Shown: positions 24,332-33,702, counted from the first letter of the stretch. The stretch is DNA of 38,684 bases from an uncultured beta proteobacterium (GCA_903945325.1 CAJAVE010000006.1:1-38684); one strand, 5' to 3'. The notes: a model not told the origin generated them from the sequence alone. Numbers and translations are program-made.

Positions 24332-25447
24332 TCAAAGCTTAATGTAGATGCATTTTTTGTCCATGACGTAGCCAACCCCCCAGCAAACTATCATGAAGGT
24401 AAAAGCGAAGGCAAGGGACCCATTTTTGTCACCTGCCCACCACTGAAAGCCATTGAGATACAGCCAGTCGAAAAGCGCTTTGTCGCCAACGTGAGCAATC
24501 CAAAAGATCGAAGAGATGACCTCACTGAGCAAGTAAATGAACAGGGTGTTCTTGCCGAAGACTTCAAAAAACCCAGTCCACTTTCGAATCGATGCGATGT
24601 CGATGATGTAGGTCAAAATGGCCAGCAAACACAGATCAATACCGATGGTGCAAACCACGTAGGAACTGGTCCACAGCTTTTTGTTGAGTGGGAATACCGC
24701 GCTCCATGCCAAGGCGATCACGATCGCGACAACGCCGACCATCAACAGCTTGGCGACTACTTCAAAATTTGTCCCATGGGTGCGCAGAAAGCGGCCTGCG
24801 AGGTAGCCCGCGATTACATTGACCGTGGCAGGCAGGGTACCCAGAATGCCCTCGGGGTCAAATGGCACGCCTTCGCCCCGGTACATGTGGCTCACGCCCA
24901 GCACCAGCTTGTCCAGCTTGATGGCTGCATTGCCTTCCAGCGAGTAGTCACCCCATGTGGACATGATCCACCAGTAGCCTATAAGCGCAGCAACGCTGAA
25001 AACGACCGCACCGCGTATTCTTCCAAAGTGCAGAATGAGTGAGGCCAGCCCATAGCTCAGCGCTATGCGCTGGAGCACGCCCAGAACACGGGTGTTTTCA
25101 AAAGGGATGAGGCCCCATTGGCCCGCCTTGTCTATTTGAAGGAAGGGAAACCAGTACAAGCAGTATCCACACAAAAAAATGAGCGCCGTGCGGGTAAAGA
25201 CCTTTTTCAGCACCGCACTGTTTCCAAGGCTCTGGTACTTTTCCATCGCAAAGCTCAAGGATGTTCCGACCACGAAGAGGAAGGTTGGAAAAACCAGGTC
25301 CGTCAGCGTAAATCCGTGCCAGACTGCATGGAGCAGCGTCGCATAGGATTTCTCTTCACTGATAGACATATTCACAATGATCATCAGGGCGAGCGTCATC
25401 CCCCGCATCGTGTCGATGGAGTTGGAGCGTGTGGAGAGTTGACTCAT
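24332..25447 (-). CDS. nagX: NagX-like DUF5009 / HGSNAT-type membrane protein
   Basis: The protein has 371 residues and about ten predicted transmembrane helices. The N-terminus (STRSNSIDTMRGMTLALMIIVNM) carries the D-x-x-R-G motif of the DUF5009/heparan-alpha-glucosaminide N-acetyltransferase-like family; LVFPTFLFVVG and VLQRIALSYGLA are further family blocks. The protein is often encoded in proteobacterial GlcNAc loci as NagX, with a proposed but unproven role in transport or acetyl transfer across the inner membrane. The start at 25447 puts the motif near the N-terminus; an upstream start adds a 13-residue tail overlapping the SGNH gene. It is the last gene of the nag run, converging on the gene at 23979. 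Confidence 0.8.
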   Translation of the reverse strand: MSQLSTRSNSIDTMRGMTLALMIIVNMSISEEKSYATLLHAVWHGFTLTDLVFPTFLFVVGTSLSFAMEKYQSLGNSAVLKKVFTRTALIFLCGYCLYWFPFLQIDKAGQWGLIPFENTRVLGVLQRIALSYGLASLILHFGRIRGAVVFSVAALIGYWWIMSTWGDYSLEGNAAIKLDKLVLGVSHMYRGEGVPFDPEGILGTLPATVNVIAGYLAGRFLRTHGTNFEVVAKLLMVGVVAIVIALAWSAVFPLNKKLWTSSYVVCTIGIDLCLLAILTYIIDIASIRKWTGFFEVFGKNTLFIYLLSEVISSIFWIAHVGDKALFDWLYLNGFQWWAGDKNGSLAFAFTFMIVCWGVGYVMDKKCIYIKL

Positions 25448-25454
25448 GGCATCT

Positions 25455-26153
25455 TTACCGTGTGCGCAATGCTGATGCGATCGCACCCTCAGCCAGTCTG
25501 GACATAACGCTGTAGCCTGATTCGTTTGGGTGCACGCCGTCTTCGGAATATTCGTGTTTCAGACCGGAATCGGAGTTGACCATCGCAGTAAAGTAGTCGA
25601 GGTAGACACAGCCATAACGCTTGGCAATTTTTTTGATCTCTTCGTTGAGCGCGACTATTTGTTGTGCCGGTCTGGCTTCGGGATTCCAACTGAACCCGGA
25701 AGCCGGCAGTACCGATGCAAGTACAACCTTGATTTCATTCGCTTTTGCCAACTGCAACATTGAAGTAATGTTGCCCGCAATCATTTCGTTGGTTGCAGGG
25801 CCAGTGTTACCCGCAACATCGTTGGTTCCGGCCAGGATGACCACCACAGTCGGGCGCAGATCAATCACGTCTTGTCGGAAGCGAAGAAGCATCTGGGGGG
25901 TGGTTTGGCCACTGATACCGCGGTTAATGTGAACAGCGTTCCATTGGGACTTGGACCAAAACTCTGTAATGGAGTCACCCATGAAAATGATGCGTTGCTC
26001 TCCCTGGACTGGTGGGCTTGTTTGGGAATTGGCGGACCGATAGGCGCCGAGCTTGGCCCAGTCAAGGTCAGGGGTTACTTTCTCGGCTGCGTGAGAAAGT
26101 CCTGCAGCGAAAAAAGACAGGGCAGCATACAGAAATATTGGTGAGAGCTTCAT
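25455..26153 (-). CDS. Exported SGNH/GDSL hydrolase
   Basis: The protein has 232 residues. The signal peptide (LSPIFLYAALSFFAAGLSHA-A) is cut near residue 22. The SGNH blocks are FMGDSIT (Ser61), NRGISG (block II Gly), LAGTND (Asn111) and DGVHPNESGY (Asp205, His208). These give a Ser-His-Asp esterase of the rhamnogalacturonan acetylesterase/PAF-AH-like class. In this locus it could remove ester-linked acetyl groups from chito-oligosaccharides, glycans or their decorations in the periplasm; this is inference. It lies between the deaminase gene and nagX on the same strand, 40 nt and 7 nt away. Confidence 0.88.
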   Translation of the reverse strand: MKLSPIFLYAALSFFAAGLSHAAEKVTPDLDWAKLGAYRSANSQTSPPVQGEQRIIFMGDSITEFWSKSQWNAVHINRGISGQTTPQMLLRFRQDVIDLRPTVVVILAGTNDVAGNTGPATNEMIAGNITSMLQLAKANEIKVVLASVLPASGFSWNPEARPAQQIVALNEEIKKIAKRYGCVYLDYFTAMVNSDSGLKHEYSEDGVHPNESGYSVMSRLAEGAIASALRTR

Positions 26154-26190
26154 GTGTACCTCAAGAGGACTATTTGTTGGTGAGCTGTTT

Positions 26191-26204
26191 GCACTAGCTA
26201 GTGC
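26191..26204. repeat. Perfect 14-bp palindrome across the deaminase stop codon
   Basis: GCACTAGCTAGTGC reads the same on both strands and spans the stop codon of the deaminase gene (26194-26196). It has no loop and no T-run, so it is not an obvious terminator. A role is unknown. Confidence 0.25.
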
Positions 26205-27204
26205 GTGTCACCTTGGCCAGGAAGGGTGGGTGGTCAGGGTTCATACCTCGGGCACGTGCCAGCGATTCGACCATCGGGTAAAAACTCTGAATGGCAGAAA
26301 TGGGATCCAAATCAGCCGAAGCGGTTTCAGAAATGGGCAGACTCACATTAGGTGTTTTTTTGGGCGCTGCAAGCAGCACCCGTGCACCACGGCTGCGCAT
26401 TTCCTCTGCTAACGCCAGCAGTCCGGCCTGTGCGGGCCCACGAGGGGCAAACACCAGCAGTGGATAGCCCTCGTCGATGATGGCCATAGGACCGTGTTTC
26501 ACTTCCGCACCGGAAAACGCCTCCGCCTGTATGCCGCAGGTCTCTTTGAACTTCAAAGCCGCCTCCAACGCGACTGGCATACCGGTTCCACGCCCGATCA
26601 CGAACAGGCGATCCACATCGCGCAATACTTCAACTGCTTCAGACCAGTCTTGATCCGCCGCACGAGCCAAAGCATCAGGCAGATTGGCCAGTGCTGCCAT
26701 CGACTCGGGATCCTGCTTCCACGCGGCCACGACACGCGCCCCCGCCACCAACTGTGCAATAAAACTTTTGGTGGCGGCAACGCTCTTCTCATTACCCGCA
26801 CGCAAGGGAAAGGCCCATTTGGCGGCCAAAGCCAATGGCGAATCGAGCTTGTTGACAAAGGCGGCGGTGCAGGCACCGCCCCGAGAGAAAAATTGTGTGG
26901 GTGCCACAAGGTCCGGACTTTGCCCGGACTGCGAAAACGCCAGTGAAACCAGGCCAGAACAATCGATCTGCGAGTGGTACAGCGTGATTAGCGACATGGG
27001 CAGCGAGGTCACCAATCGACCGACGCGGGACATGATCAGATACGCCATATAGTGGGCAGCGTGGTCGGAGCTTCCGCGTGCAACCGTCAGGATGGAGTTC
27101 GGTGTGGTGCCACGCAGAAAGTCACCAAATTCCGCGTATTGTTTTTCGTCGTGTGACAGTTGACGCGCCACGGCGTGGGGCGCTTCAAGCGCTTCGAGCA
27201 GCAT
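26194..27204 (-). CDS. SIS-domain glucosamine-6-phosphate deaminase (NagB-II type)
   Basis: The protein has about 336 residues and two SIS sugar-isomerase domains like the C-terminal half of GlmS but without the glutamine amidotransferase part. Visible motifs are ILTVARGSSDHAAHY, LVSLAFSQSGQSPDLV (phosphosugar loop), FVIGRGTGMPVALEAALKFKETCGIQAEAFSGAEVKHGP. It would deaminate glucosamine-6-P to fructose-6-P plus ammonia in the cytoplasm. No classical nagB is present, so this is its replacement. I chose the ATG at 27204, which follows the nagA stop as TAATATG; a start at 27240 overlapping nagA by 35 nt is also possible. It is coupled to nagA. Confidence 0.85.
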   Translation of the reverse strand: MLLEALEAPHAVARQLSHDEKQYAEFGDFLRGTTPNSILTVARGSSDHAAHYMAYLIMSRVGRLVTSLPMSLITLYHSQIDCSGLVSLAFSQSGQSPDLVAPTQFFSRGGACTAAFVNKLDSPLALAAKWAFPLRAGNEKSVAATKSFIAQLVAGARVVAAWKQDPESMAALANLPDALARAADQDWSEAVEVLRDVDRLFVIGRGTGMPVALEAALKFKETCGIQAEAFSGAEVKHGPMAIIDEGYPLLVFAPRGPAQAGLLALAEEMRSRGARVLLAAPKKTPNVSLPISETASADLDPISAIQSFYPMVESLARARGMNPDHPPFLAKVTRTS

Positions 27205-27205
27205 A

Positions 27206-28324
27206 TTAGTCGGCAATTGATTTTCCTTCGACAAGTACATCCATTAATTGCAGATCCCGGTCCAGCAACACCGCATCGCCCCATGCGCCCTTGGCAAGCC
27301 GGCCTCTGTCGGTGACTCCCAGGTAATCGGCGGCATGTGTCGAGACCCGTCTGGAGGCATCATGCAAGGGCAGACCCAACTCAAGCACAAGGTTGCGAAA
27401 CGCTTGATCCATAGTCAAAGTAGAGCCGGCCAGCGTTCCATCGTCCAACCGAACACCACCCAGGCACTTGGTAACGGTGTGGCGTCCCAGCCGATACTGA
27501 CCATCCGGCATTCCCGCGGCGGCAGTCGAGTCGGTCACGCAGAACAGGCCGGGTATGGACCGTAAGGCAACCCGAATAGCACCCGGGTGAACGTGAATCA
27601 GATCGGGAATGATTTCGGCGTATTGGGCATGTGCCAGTGCCACCCCAACCATGCCTGGAGCCCTGTGGTGCAATTCCGTCATGGCGTTGAAGAGGTGGGT
27701 AAATCCGCTGGCCCCTTTGGATAAGGCCATCACTCCTTCTTCGTAGGTTCCCAGCGTATGACCAATTTGTACTCTGAATCCGGCTGCGCATAGTGCATCA
27801 ATGCGCTCCATATTTCCGGGCACTTCAGGGGCCAGGGTAATAAGTCGGATAGGAAACAATTCATGCAACCGCATCAATTCCCGGGTCTGCACGACCCGGG
27901 TGAAATCGGGCTGGGCGCCGAGCTTTCCATGGTTGATGTAGGGTCCTTCAAGGTGCACACCGAGCACCTTGGCGCTACGGTTTTCGGGTTCGGTCCGTAA
28001 GGCTCGCATAGCGTTGAATGCGGTTTCCAAATCCTGGCCCGGAGCGGTCATCGTGGTGGCCAGCAAGGCTGTGGTGCCGTGGCGCACGTGCAGCTCGCAG
28101 ACCCGCTTTAGCGCGTTACCGCCTTCCATGATGTCATGTCCCCCACCACCATGGACATGCAGGTCTACGAAGCCGGGAATGATGCAAGGTGCCTTCGATT
28201 CGCGCACTTGTGACTCCTCTATAGACTCACCGGTCAGGTGTCGGATCCGACCATCTGCTCCAAACCCGATCACCCCATGGATGAATCCCGAGGTAGTCAG
28301 AATGTTGCCATCGATCTGCTTCAT
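27206..28324 (-). CDS. nagA: N-acetylglucosamine-6-phosphate deacetylase
   Basis: The protein has 372 residues. The amidohydrolase metal motifs are DLHVHGGGGHDIME (H-x-H), the metal-binding Glu in LGVHLEGPYINHGKLGAQ, histidines in QIGHTLG and GFTHLFNAM, and the catalytic Asp in FCVTDSTAAAGMPDG. NagA removes acetate from GlcNAc-6-P to give glucosamine-6-P. The start at 28324 overlaps the GntR stop by ATGA; the frame runs on upstream inside the regulator gene and was discarded. It stands between the regulator and the deaminase in one run, so the two steps after PTS uptake are produced together. Confidence 0.93.
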   Translation of the reverse strand: MKQIDGNILTTSGFIHGVIGFGADGRIRHLTGESIEESQVRESKAPCIIPGFVDLHVHGGGGHDIMEGGNALKRVCELHVRHGTTALLATTMTAPGQDLETAFNAMRALRTEPENRSAKVLGVHLEGPYINHGKLGAQPDFTRVVQTRELMRLHELFPIRLITLAPEVPGNMERIDALCAAGFRVQIGHTLGTYEEGVMALSKGASGFTHLFNAMTELHHRAPGMVGVALAHAQYAEIIPDLIHVHPGAIRVALRSIPGLFCVTDSTAAAGMPDGQYRLGRHTVTKCLGGVRLDDGTLAGSTLTMDQAFRNLVLELGLPLHDASRRVSTHAADYLGVTDRGRLAKGAWGDAVLLDRDLQLMDVLVEGKSIAD

Positions 28325-29064
28325 TCTTCGCGCCGCATTTCCACTACGAAGTCGTAGTAGTCGCTGCGACAATAGGAATGAGTGAGTTCCACTGCGCGCC
28401 CCGATGCCTGGTACCCGATTCGGGTAATAAACAGCACTGCCTGGTTTTCTGGAATGCCCAATCGTGTTGCCAATAGTGTGCTGGCATTCAGCGCCCGAAT
28501 ATGCTGGAGACCGCGAACTGGAATCTGGTTGGACACGGCAAGACATTCATACAACGAGCCTTCCACAAGGTGCGGTTCAGGCAAAACCGACTGGGGCAGC
28601 ACGCTAACTTCATATGCCATGACCACGTCGTCTGCCAGTCGAAGACGCTCCAAGCGGGCAACTTTTGCGTTTGTGGACAGCCCCAACGAAAGTTGTTCAT
28701 CAATTTTTGCAGTCACGATTTCACGCCCCAGCCATCGGGACGACGGCGCGTAACCGCGGCGCTTCAGTTCCTCCGAGAAACTCGTTAAGTGCACTAGTGG
28801 CTGCTCAAGGCGCGGAGCAATGTAATTACCGGACCCACGTTTTCTGATGACTAGCCCCTGTTCAACCAACTGGTCAATGGCGTTTCGCGCGGTCGCCCGG
28901 GACAATTGCAGTCCCTCTGACAGGGACCTTTCGGACGGTAGCGCCTCATCAGGCTTGAACCGACCTTCGCGCACACTTTGCCCAAGCTTTCGTGCCAGCT
29001 GCAAATAGATCGGCGTGCTGTCTTGCGGGTCCGGGCTAAATTCGAATATGTCGTCTTGGCTCAT
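28321..29064 (-). CDS. GntR/HutC-family transcriptional regulator
   Basis: The protein has 247 residues. An N-terminal winged-helix domain (PIYLQLARKLGQSVREG, LPSERSLSEGLQLSRATARNAI, GLVIRKRGSGNYI) is followed by a UTRA effector domain (ALNASTLLATRLGIPENQAVLFITRIGYQ and ELTHSYCRSDYYDFV). This HutC-type architecture is that of NagQ/NagR/DasR regulators, which sense GlcNAc-6-P or glucosamine-6-P and repress nag genes. It is the fourth gene of the nag run, 12 nt after the hexosaminidase and overlapping nagA. I did not find a typical GntR (TGGTCTAGACCA-like) site nearby by eye. Confidence 0.9.
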   Translation of the reverse strand: MSQDDIFEFSPDPQDSTPIYLQLARKLGQSVREGRFKPDEALPSERSLSEGLQLSRATARNAIDQLVEQGLVIRKRGSGNYIAPRLEQPLVHLTSFSEELKRRGYAPSSRWLGREIVTAKIDEQLSLGLSTNAKVARLERLRLADDVVMAYEVSVLPQSVLPEPHLVEGSLYECLAVSNQIPVRGLQHIRALNASTLLATRLGIPENQAVLFITRIGYQASGRAVELTHSYCRSDYYDFVVEMRREE

Positions 29065-29076
29065 GTAATCTTTTGG

Positions 29077-31617
29077 CTATCGATTGTCAATTTGTGAAAC
29101 GCGGCCTCGACGACCCAGGCTATCAAATGCACCCACTGTGATGATGGCTCTTTCTGCGATGGGTGCATTCACCCTTGCACTGGCAGTGTTCGGTTCAGCA
29201 CCATCCGTGGTGTACCGAAGAGTGACGCCCGGTGTCTGGTGATTGACCAGCACTTGGTGATTCTCGATTTTGAGTCCGGGTGGAGCGATGCGATACATAA
29301 CGCCGGGGAGTTCAGCATTAAGTTTCGGAAGAACCAGTTTACCGAGTTGATTGGCAAAAACAGACCATGCCTGCGTGTAGAGCGGCTTTGCCTTCTTGTT
29401 GTCCGTTTCTTGCGCCCAAGCCGGGTCTGCGGCCCACGCACGCTCCGCCAGTGCCAACATGCGAGGCATCAAGAGGTAGTCCATAACCTCCGAACTGCGC
29501 ACTGTTTCGGAGAATAGTGTGCCTTCAAGACCAATCACATTCTTTTGGCCATAGTCGGTCAGACCGTCCCGCCCAGGGGTGTGAACAAAATTGAATGGTA
29601 CAAAACTGAAAACCGAGTCGAGATCGGTATAGGCAGCCCAGTTAACACCCGGTTCATCCGGATTCCTGTTGTACGCCATGTCGAAGTACAAGTTCGTCGC
29701 AGGGGCAAGCACAGTTCGATACCCGGCATTCGCCATGCGGTACGCAAGATCTTCGGCATCATCAAGGTTGTTCCACACATATAGCGTGAAGCCACGGCCG
29801 ACGAATGTCGGATTGGGGATGAATTTGTCTGCGCCTCGCAATTTGACTTTGCGCGCACCCAGTTCTTCCCATCCTGCGGCAGCGAGCCCTTGCTTGCGCA
29901 GCATGGCGTCAACACGGTTATAGAAGTAGTCCCATACTTCTGCCGTATTGGTCAAGCCTTCGCGTCTCATCAGTGCTTGTGTAGCTGGTGACTTCTCCCA
30001 TGCCCCATTGGGTAGCTCGTCAGCACCTACATGGAGGGTGCGCAGAGGAACGCCCGCTTTGCGATGCAGTTGGGCAACCTGTGAAATGACGTGTTGAATA
30101 AACGTGTATGTTGAAGCAAGCCCGGGGTTCATGACGTTATCCGTGTACAACTGCGCTGACTTGTACACCGACTGGTCTTGAAGGTCATTGAGCAAAAATT
30201 GCTGGGCGTTGGGCAAGCTTGACTTCGCAAGTCGCTGGTAGCGACTCTCCATGGCTTTGACTGCAGCGCGAGCATGTCCTGGCATTTCAATTTCCGGAAT
30301 CACTTCAATGTGCCGTTGGGCGGCGTATTTCACAATCTCAATGTAGTCGGAGCTGGTGTAGAAGCCGCTGCCATAGGGGTCGCGTACGTCAGGGCCGGAG
30401 CCGTAGGCCGGTTGCAAATGCTCGAACGTGTCAAGTGCATGCCCGCGCCGTGCCCCAACCCGGGTGAGCTCTGGCAGTCCGGGTATCTCCAGGCGCCAAC
30501 CTTCATCGTCGGTCAGGTGAAAGTGAAATTTGTTCAGCTTGTAGCGGGCCATCAGGTCCAGCAGTCGAAACACTTGCGCTTTGGGTTGAAAATTGCGCGC
30601 GACATCAAGTTGAAAGCCACGGTATGGAAACCGAGGCGCGTCTTCAATATGTACGGCTTTGAGTGTCAAGCCTTGCTGGTCCGGCGCAGGAGCAGGCAGC
30701 AATTCGCGTAGCGACTGCAGGCCCCAAGCAACCGCTTGCGCTGAATGACCAGTCAGTGTTACCCCCTTCTCTGGGTCAATGTTGAGTTGGTAGGACTCGG
30801 GTGAATTCTGTACTTTGGAGTGAACAATCGCCAGGCGAATTCCACGCAGCGGATTGCTGGAAATAGGATCGCGGAAGTGCGGTTTCAAAATGGACTTAGC
30901 GAGCGCAACTTCTCTCTCCAGCCCGGGTTCGCTGACAATGCCGGGCATGCTGGTCCACTTCAAGGTCCCGGGGCGGTACTCCAGAGTAATCGGTGTTGGA
31001 AATACGGGCGGCAGAGAATCCATCGGCAAATTTGAAATGCTTGCGTTTCGCTCGTAAGTGATTTCTGCTGTGATGACAGGAGTCAGATCTTTGGGGCCAT
31101 GGTCCCATTGCTCGGCCCGTGTGAAAGGTGCTGTTTCGTAGTCTTTGACGGCATATCCGGCTTTTGGATTGGCGTCAAAGACGATGTATGGACCTACCGG
31201 TGCCTTTGCGATTTTCACCATGACTTCAGGGTGTACAACGATGAGCTGCGACGTTTGCCCTGGAGCAAGCCCGGTGAAATTGGCATTTGGCCTGAATCGA
31301 TACCAGGTTCCGCTGAGCCGCTCGATAGTGAAAGGTCCTTCGACCGGTTGCAGTTCAACCCCCGCCACGCAGTTGAAATACATGGCCCAACCTTGTGCAG
31401 GTAGTACCTGCGGTCCGCGATTTGTAAGCGTCATTGCCGCAATTGAGCGCCCCTGAGGGTTTTCAGGTGTAAACACGTTGCGCTGAACCTCCCAGCGCAG
31501 TCGTAACAAGTGAGCGCTATCTGTACTCGCCGCGTGCGCCCCCAAAACCGCAAATAGCAATACAGAGACCAGCGCCTGCATTACGAGACGAGTTCTTTTC
31601 CAGAGACCTATTTGCAT
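29077..31617 (-). CDS. GH20 beta-N-acetylhexosaminidase (chitobiase type), exported
   Basis: The protein has 846 residues. After a signal peptide (ALVSVLLFAVLGAHA, ending near residue 29) come an N-terminal carbohydrate-binding CHB_HEX domain (about 35-190), a GH20b domain (about 200-320), the catalytic barrel (about 330-730) with LHVGADELPNG holding the catalytic pair Asp533/Glu534 and KFHFHLTDDEGWRLEI, and a C-terminal beta domain. This is the layout of Serratia chitobiase (about 885 residues). It cleaves GlcNAc from chitobiose and short chito-oligosaccharides outside the cytoplasm, feeding GlcNAc to the PTS gene upstream. GGAG lies 7 nt before the start. Confidence 0.93.
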   Translation of the reverse strand: MQIGLWKRTRLVMQALVSVLLFAVLGAHAASTDSAHLLRLRWEVQRNVFTPENPQGRSIAAMTLTNRGPQVLPAQGWAMYFNCVAGVELQPVEGPFTIERLSGTWYRFRPNANFTGLAPGQTSQLIVVHPEVMVKIAKAPVGPYIVFDANPKAGYAVKDYETAPFTRAEQWDHGPKDLTPVITAEITYERNASISNLPMDSLPPVFPTPITLEYRPGTLKWTSMPGIVSEPGLEREVALAKSILKPHFRDPISSNPLRGIRLAIVHSKVQNSPESYQLNIDPEKGVTLTGHSAQAVAWGLQSLRELLPAPAPDQQGLTLKAVHIEDAPRFPYRGFQLDVARNFQPKAQVFRLLDLMARYKLNKFHFHLTDDEGWRLEIPGLPELTRVGARRGHALDTFEHLQPAYGSGPDVRDPYGSGFYTSSDYIEIVKYAAQRHIEVIPEIEMPGHARAAVKAMESRYQRLAKSSLPNAQQFLLNDLQDQSVYKSAQLYTDNVMNPGLASTYTFIQHVISQVAQLHRKAGVPLRTLHVGADELPNGAWEKSPATQALMRREGLTNTAEVWDYFYNRVDAMLRKQGLAAAGWEELGARKVKLRGADKFIPNPTFVGRGFTLYVWNNLDDAEDLAYRMANAGYRTVLAPATNLYFDMAYNRNPDEPGVNWAAYTDLDSVFSFVPFNFVHTPGRDGLTDYGQKNVIGLEGTLFSETVRSSEVMDYLLMPRMLALAERAWAADPAWAQETDNKKAKPLYTQAWSVFANQLGKLVLPKLNAELPGVMYRIAPPGLKIENHQVLVNHQTPGVTLRYTTDGAEPNTASARVNAPIAERAIITVGAFDSLGRRGRVSQIDNR

Positions 31618-31668
31618 CGAAACTCCAATGTGAATCTTGGTTCGTGGGTTGTTTGATGAGAGTTGGAG

Positions 31669-33702
31669 CTATAGCGCTTTGAATTTAAATAGTGCCGACT
31701 TTCCAGCAATAATCGGGCCAGTTGCGATTAGGGTCAGTGCGCCAAATTCGTCCGCATTGGAAAGGACCACGGGGCTCAAAGTGGACACAGCATGGGCTGT
31801 CAGGTAGTCAAGGTCGATTTCCAAAATAGGGTCTCCCAATTTCACGACGCTACCCGGCGACGCCAGTCGTCTAAAGCCTTGACCTCTCAGCTTGACAGTG
31901 TCTACGCCGATATGGACGATGATCTCGGCGCCAGACTCTGTCACGATGGCAAAGGCATGGTTCGTATTGAAGATGTTGACCAATTTGCCGTCACAAGGCG
32001 CAACCACAATGCGGCCTGTCGGACGAATGGCAACTCCATCACCAACCGCTTTGCTGGAAAACGCCGCGTCGGGAACTTCCTCCAGTTGAACAATGTCTCC
32101 AGTGATGGGTGCATACATCACAATTTCTTCTGCTGATAGCATCTTGGGAGACATTGCTACTCCGGTCTCAACGCCAGACTTAACCAAGTTTGGAGCCTGC
32201 GCCTCGGGTCTACTTTGGACATCGGTTAAATTTCCAGCTATTGCCTCTTTCATCGCAGAGGCGATCAGTTCAGCGCGTGGCCCGACAACAATCTGGACAT
32301 TCTTTTGGTTGAGCTTTATAACGCCGCTGGCGCCTAAATGCTTGGCCGCGATGGAGTCAACTATTTCCGTGTTGTCGAGTGTTAGTCGCAGGCGCGTGAT
32401 GCACGCATCGATACTGACTACATTACCGGCCCCGCCAATGGCGCCAATGTATGCACGAGCCAAATCGACAAGGCTTCCCGAGGTTGAGGAGGGTGCAGGG
32501 TCGGTGAGTTTGCCGTCGTCGTCTTCACGACCCATTGTTTTTAGACCCAATGCCGTGATCGCAGCGCGAAATGCAAAGTAATAGATGCCGAAAAAAACTG
32601 CGCCCTGGGCTATCAGCATGTACCAGTTCTTGGCCAAAGGATTTTGGGCAGAAAGTAGCATATCAACCAATCCGGCACTGAATCCAAAGCCTGAAATCCA
32701 TTGCATTGAGGCTGCAATATAGACCGATAAACCGGTCAGGAATGCGTGCAGAAGATAGAGTTGAGGTGCAACAAACATGAATGAGAATTCAAGAGGTTCT
32801 GTCACTCCGGTAAAGAAGGATGTGAATCCTGCGGCCAGCATGATGGATGCCACACGCGGCTTGTTTTCAGGCTTTGAGGTGTGGTAGATGGCCAGTGCCG
32901 CTCCCGGCAGTCCAAACATCATGATTGGGAAGAAGCCAGCCTGGTATATGCCAGTCACGCCAATGACGGCTTTGCCCTCGGCCAAAGACTTTGCGCCAGC
33001 CATGAAGTTCGGAATGTCATTGATGCCCGCTACGTCAAACCAGAATACGGAGTTCAGTGCATGGTGCAAACCTACAGACAAGAGCAAACGGTTAAAGAAT
33101 GCGTATATGCCGGCACCCAGAGGGCCCAAGTCCTTGATACTCATCCCAAAGACCACCAGACCGTCATAGATGACTGGCCAAATCGCCATCAGCACGAAGG
33201 CAACACCAATCATGACAAACGAGGTAACGATAGGAACCAGTCGACGGCCGCTAAAGAATGACAGAGCCTTGTGCAATTCAACTTGGCTGAAGCGGTTGTA
33301 CAACTCCGCGGCAATCACCCCAGTCAATATGCCGACAAACTGGTTGTTGATTTTCCCAAATGCTTTTGGGACGCTTTCAAGGGGGATACCCTGGATTTGT
33401 GCAACCGCAGCGGGCGACAAAATCGTGGTCAAAACGTAGTAGCCCACCAGGCCTGCAAGGGCAGCCGCCCCATCCTTGTCTCTGGACATGCCATATGCAA
33501 GGCCAACAGCGAACAGCATTGACATGTTGTCGATAATCGCGCCCCCTGCCTTTATCAAAATCGCGGCTGTTGCGCTGGATGAGCCCCATCCATTTGGGTC
33601 AATCCAATACCCAATTCCCATCATGATGGCAGCGGCGGGCAATGTGGCAACGGGCACCATCAGTGCGCGACCAATCTTTTGCAAATATTCAAGGATGTGC
33701 AT
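31669..33702 (-). CDS. nagE: PTS EIICBA, N-acetylglucosamine-type permease
   Basis: The protein has 677 residues in the order IIC-IIB-IIA. IIC (1-390) is hydrophobic and carries TGVTEPLEFSF and GLHHALNSVFWFDV, characteristic of the glucose/GlcNAc branch. IIB contains the phospho-cysteine Cys434 (SIDACITRLRL). IIA has NTNHAFAI and the phospho-histidine His597 (EIIVHIGVDTV). It takes up and phosphorylates GlcNAc to GlcNAc-6-P in one step, so no separate kinase is needed. AGAGGAG 7 nt before the ATG sets the start at 33702; a frame start 27 nt upstream is inferior. It overlaps the HPr-EI gene by 14 nt. Confidence 0.93.
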   Translation of the reverse strand: MHILEYLQKIGRALMVPVATLPAAAIMMGIGYWIDPNGWGSSSATAAILIKAGGAIIDNMSMLFAVGLAYGMSRDKDGAAALAGLVGYYVLTTILSPAAVAQIQGIPLESVPKAFGKINNQFVGILTGVIAAELYNRFSQVELHKALSFFSGRRLVPIVTSFVMIGVAFVLMAIWPVIYDGLVVFGMSIKDLGPLGAGIYAFFNRLLLSVGLHHALNSVFWFDVAGINDIPNFMAGAKSLAEGKAVIGVTGIYQAGFFPIMMFGLPGAALAIYHTSKPENKPRVASIMLAAGFTSFFTGVTEPLEFSFMFVAPQLYLLHAFLTGLSVYIAASMQWISGFGFSAGLVDMLLSAQNPLAKNWYMLIAQGAVFFGIYYFAFRAAITALGLKTMGREDDDGKLTDPAPSSTSGSLVDLARAYIGAIGGAGNVVSIDACITRLRLTLDNTEIVDSIAAKHLGASGVIKLNQKNVQIVVGPRAELIASAMKEAIAGNLTDVQSRPEAQAPNLVKSGVETGVAMSPKMLSAEEIVMYAPITGDIVQLEEVPDAAFSSKAVGDGVAIRPTGRIVVAPCDGKLVNIFNTNHAFAIVTESGAEIIVHIGVDTVKLRGQGFRRLASPGSVVKLGDPILEIDLDYLTAHAVSTLSPVVLSNADEFGALTLIATGPIIAGKSALFKFKAL

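Noticed and set aside
28325..28546. Longer N-terminus for nagA
   Set aside because: It overlaps the regulator gene and lacks deacetylase similarity; the ATGA overlap marks the real start.
28321..29064. GntR self-regulation through a TGGTCTAGACCA-like site
   Set aside because: I searched the gaps of the nag run and the divergent region by eye and found no convincing copy.
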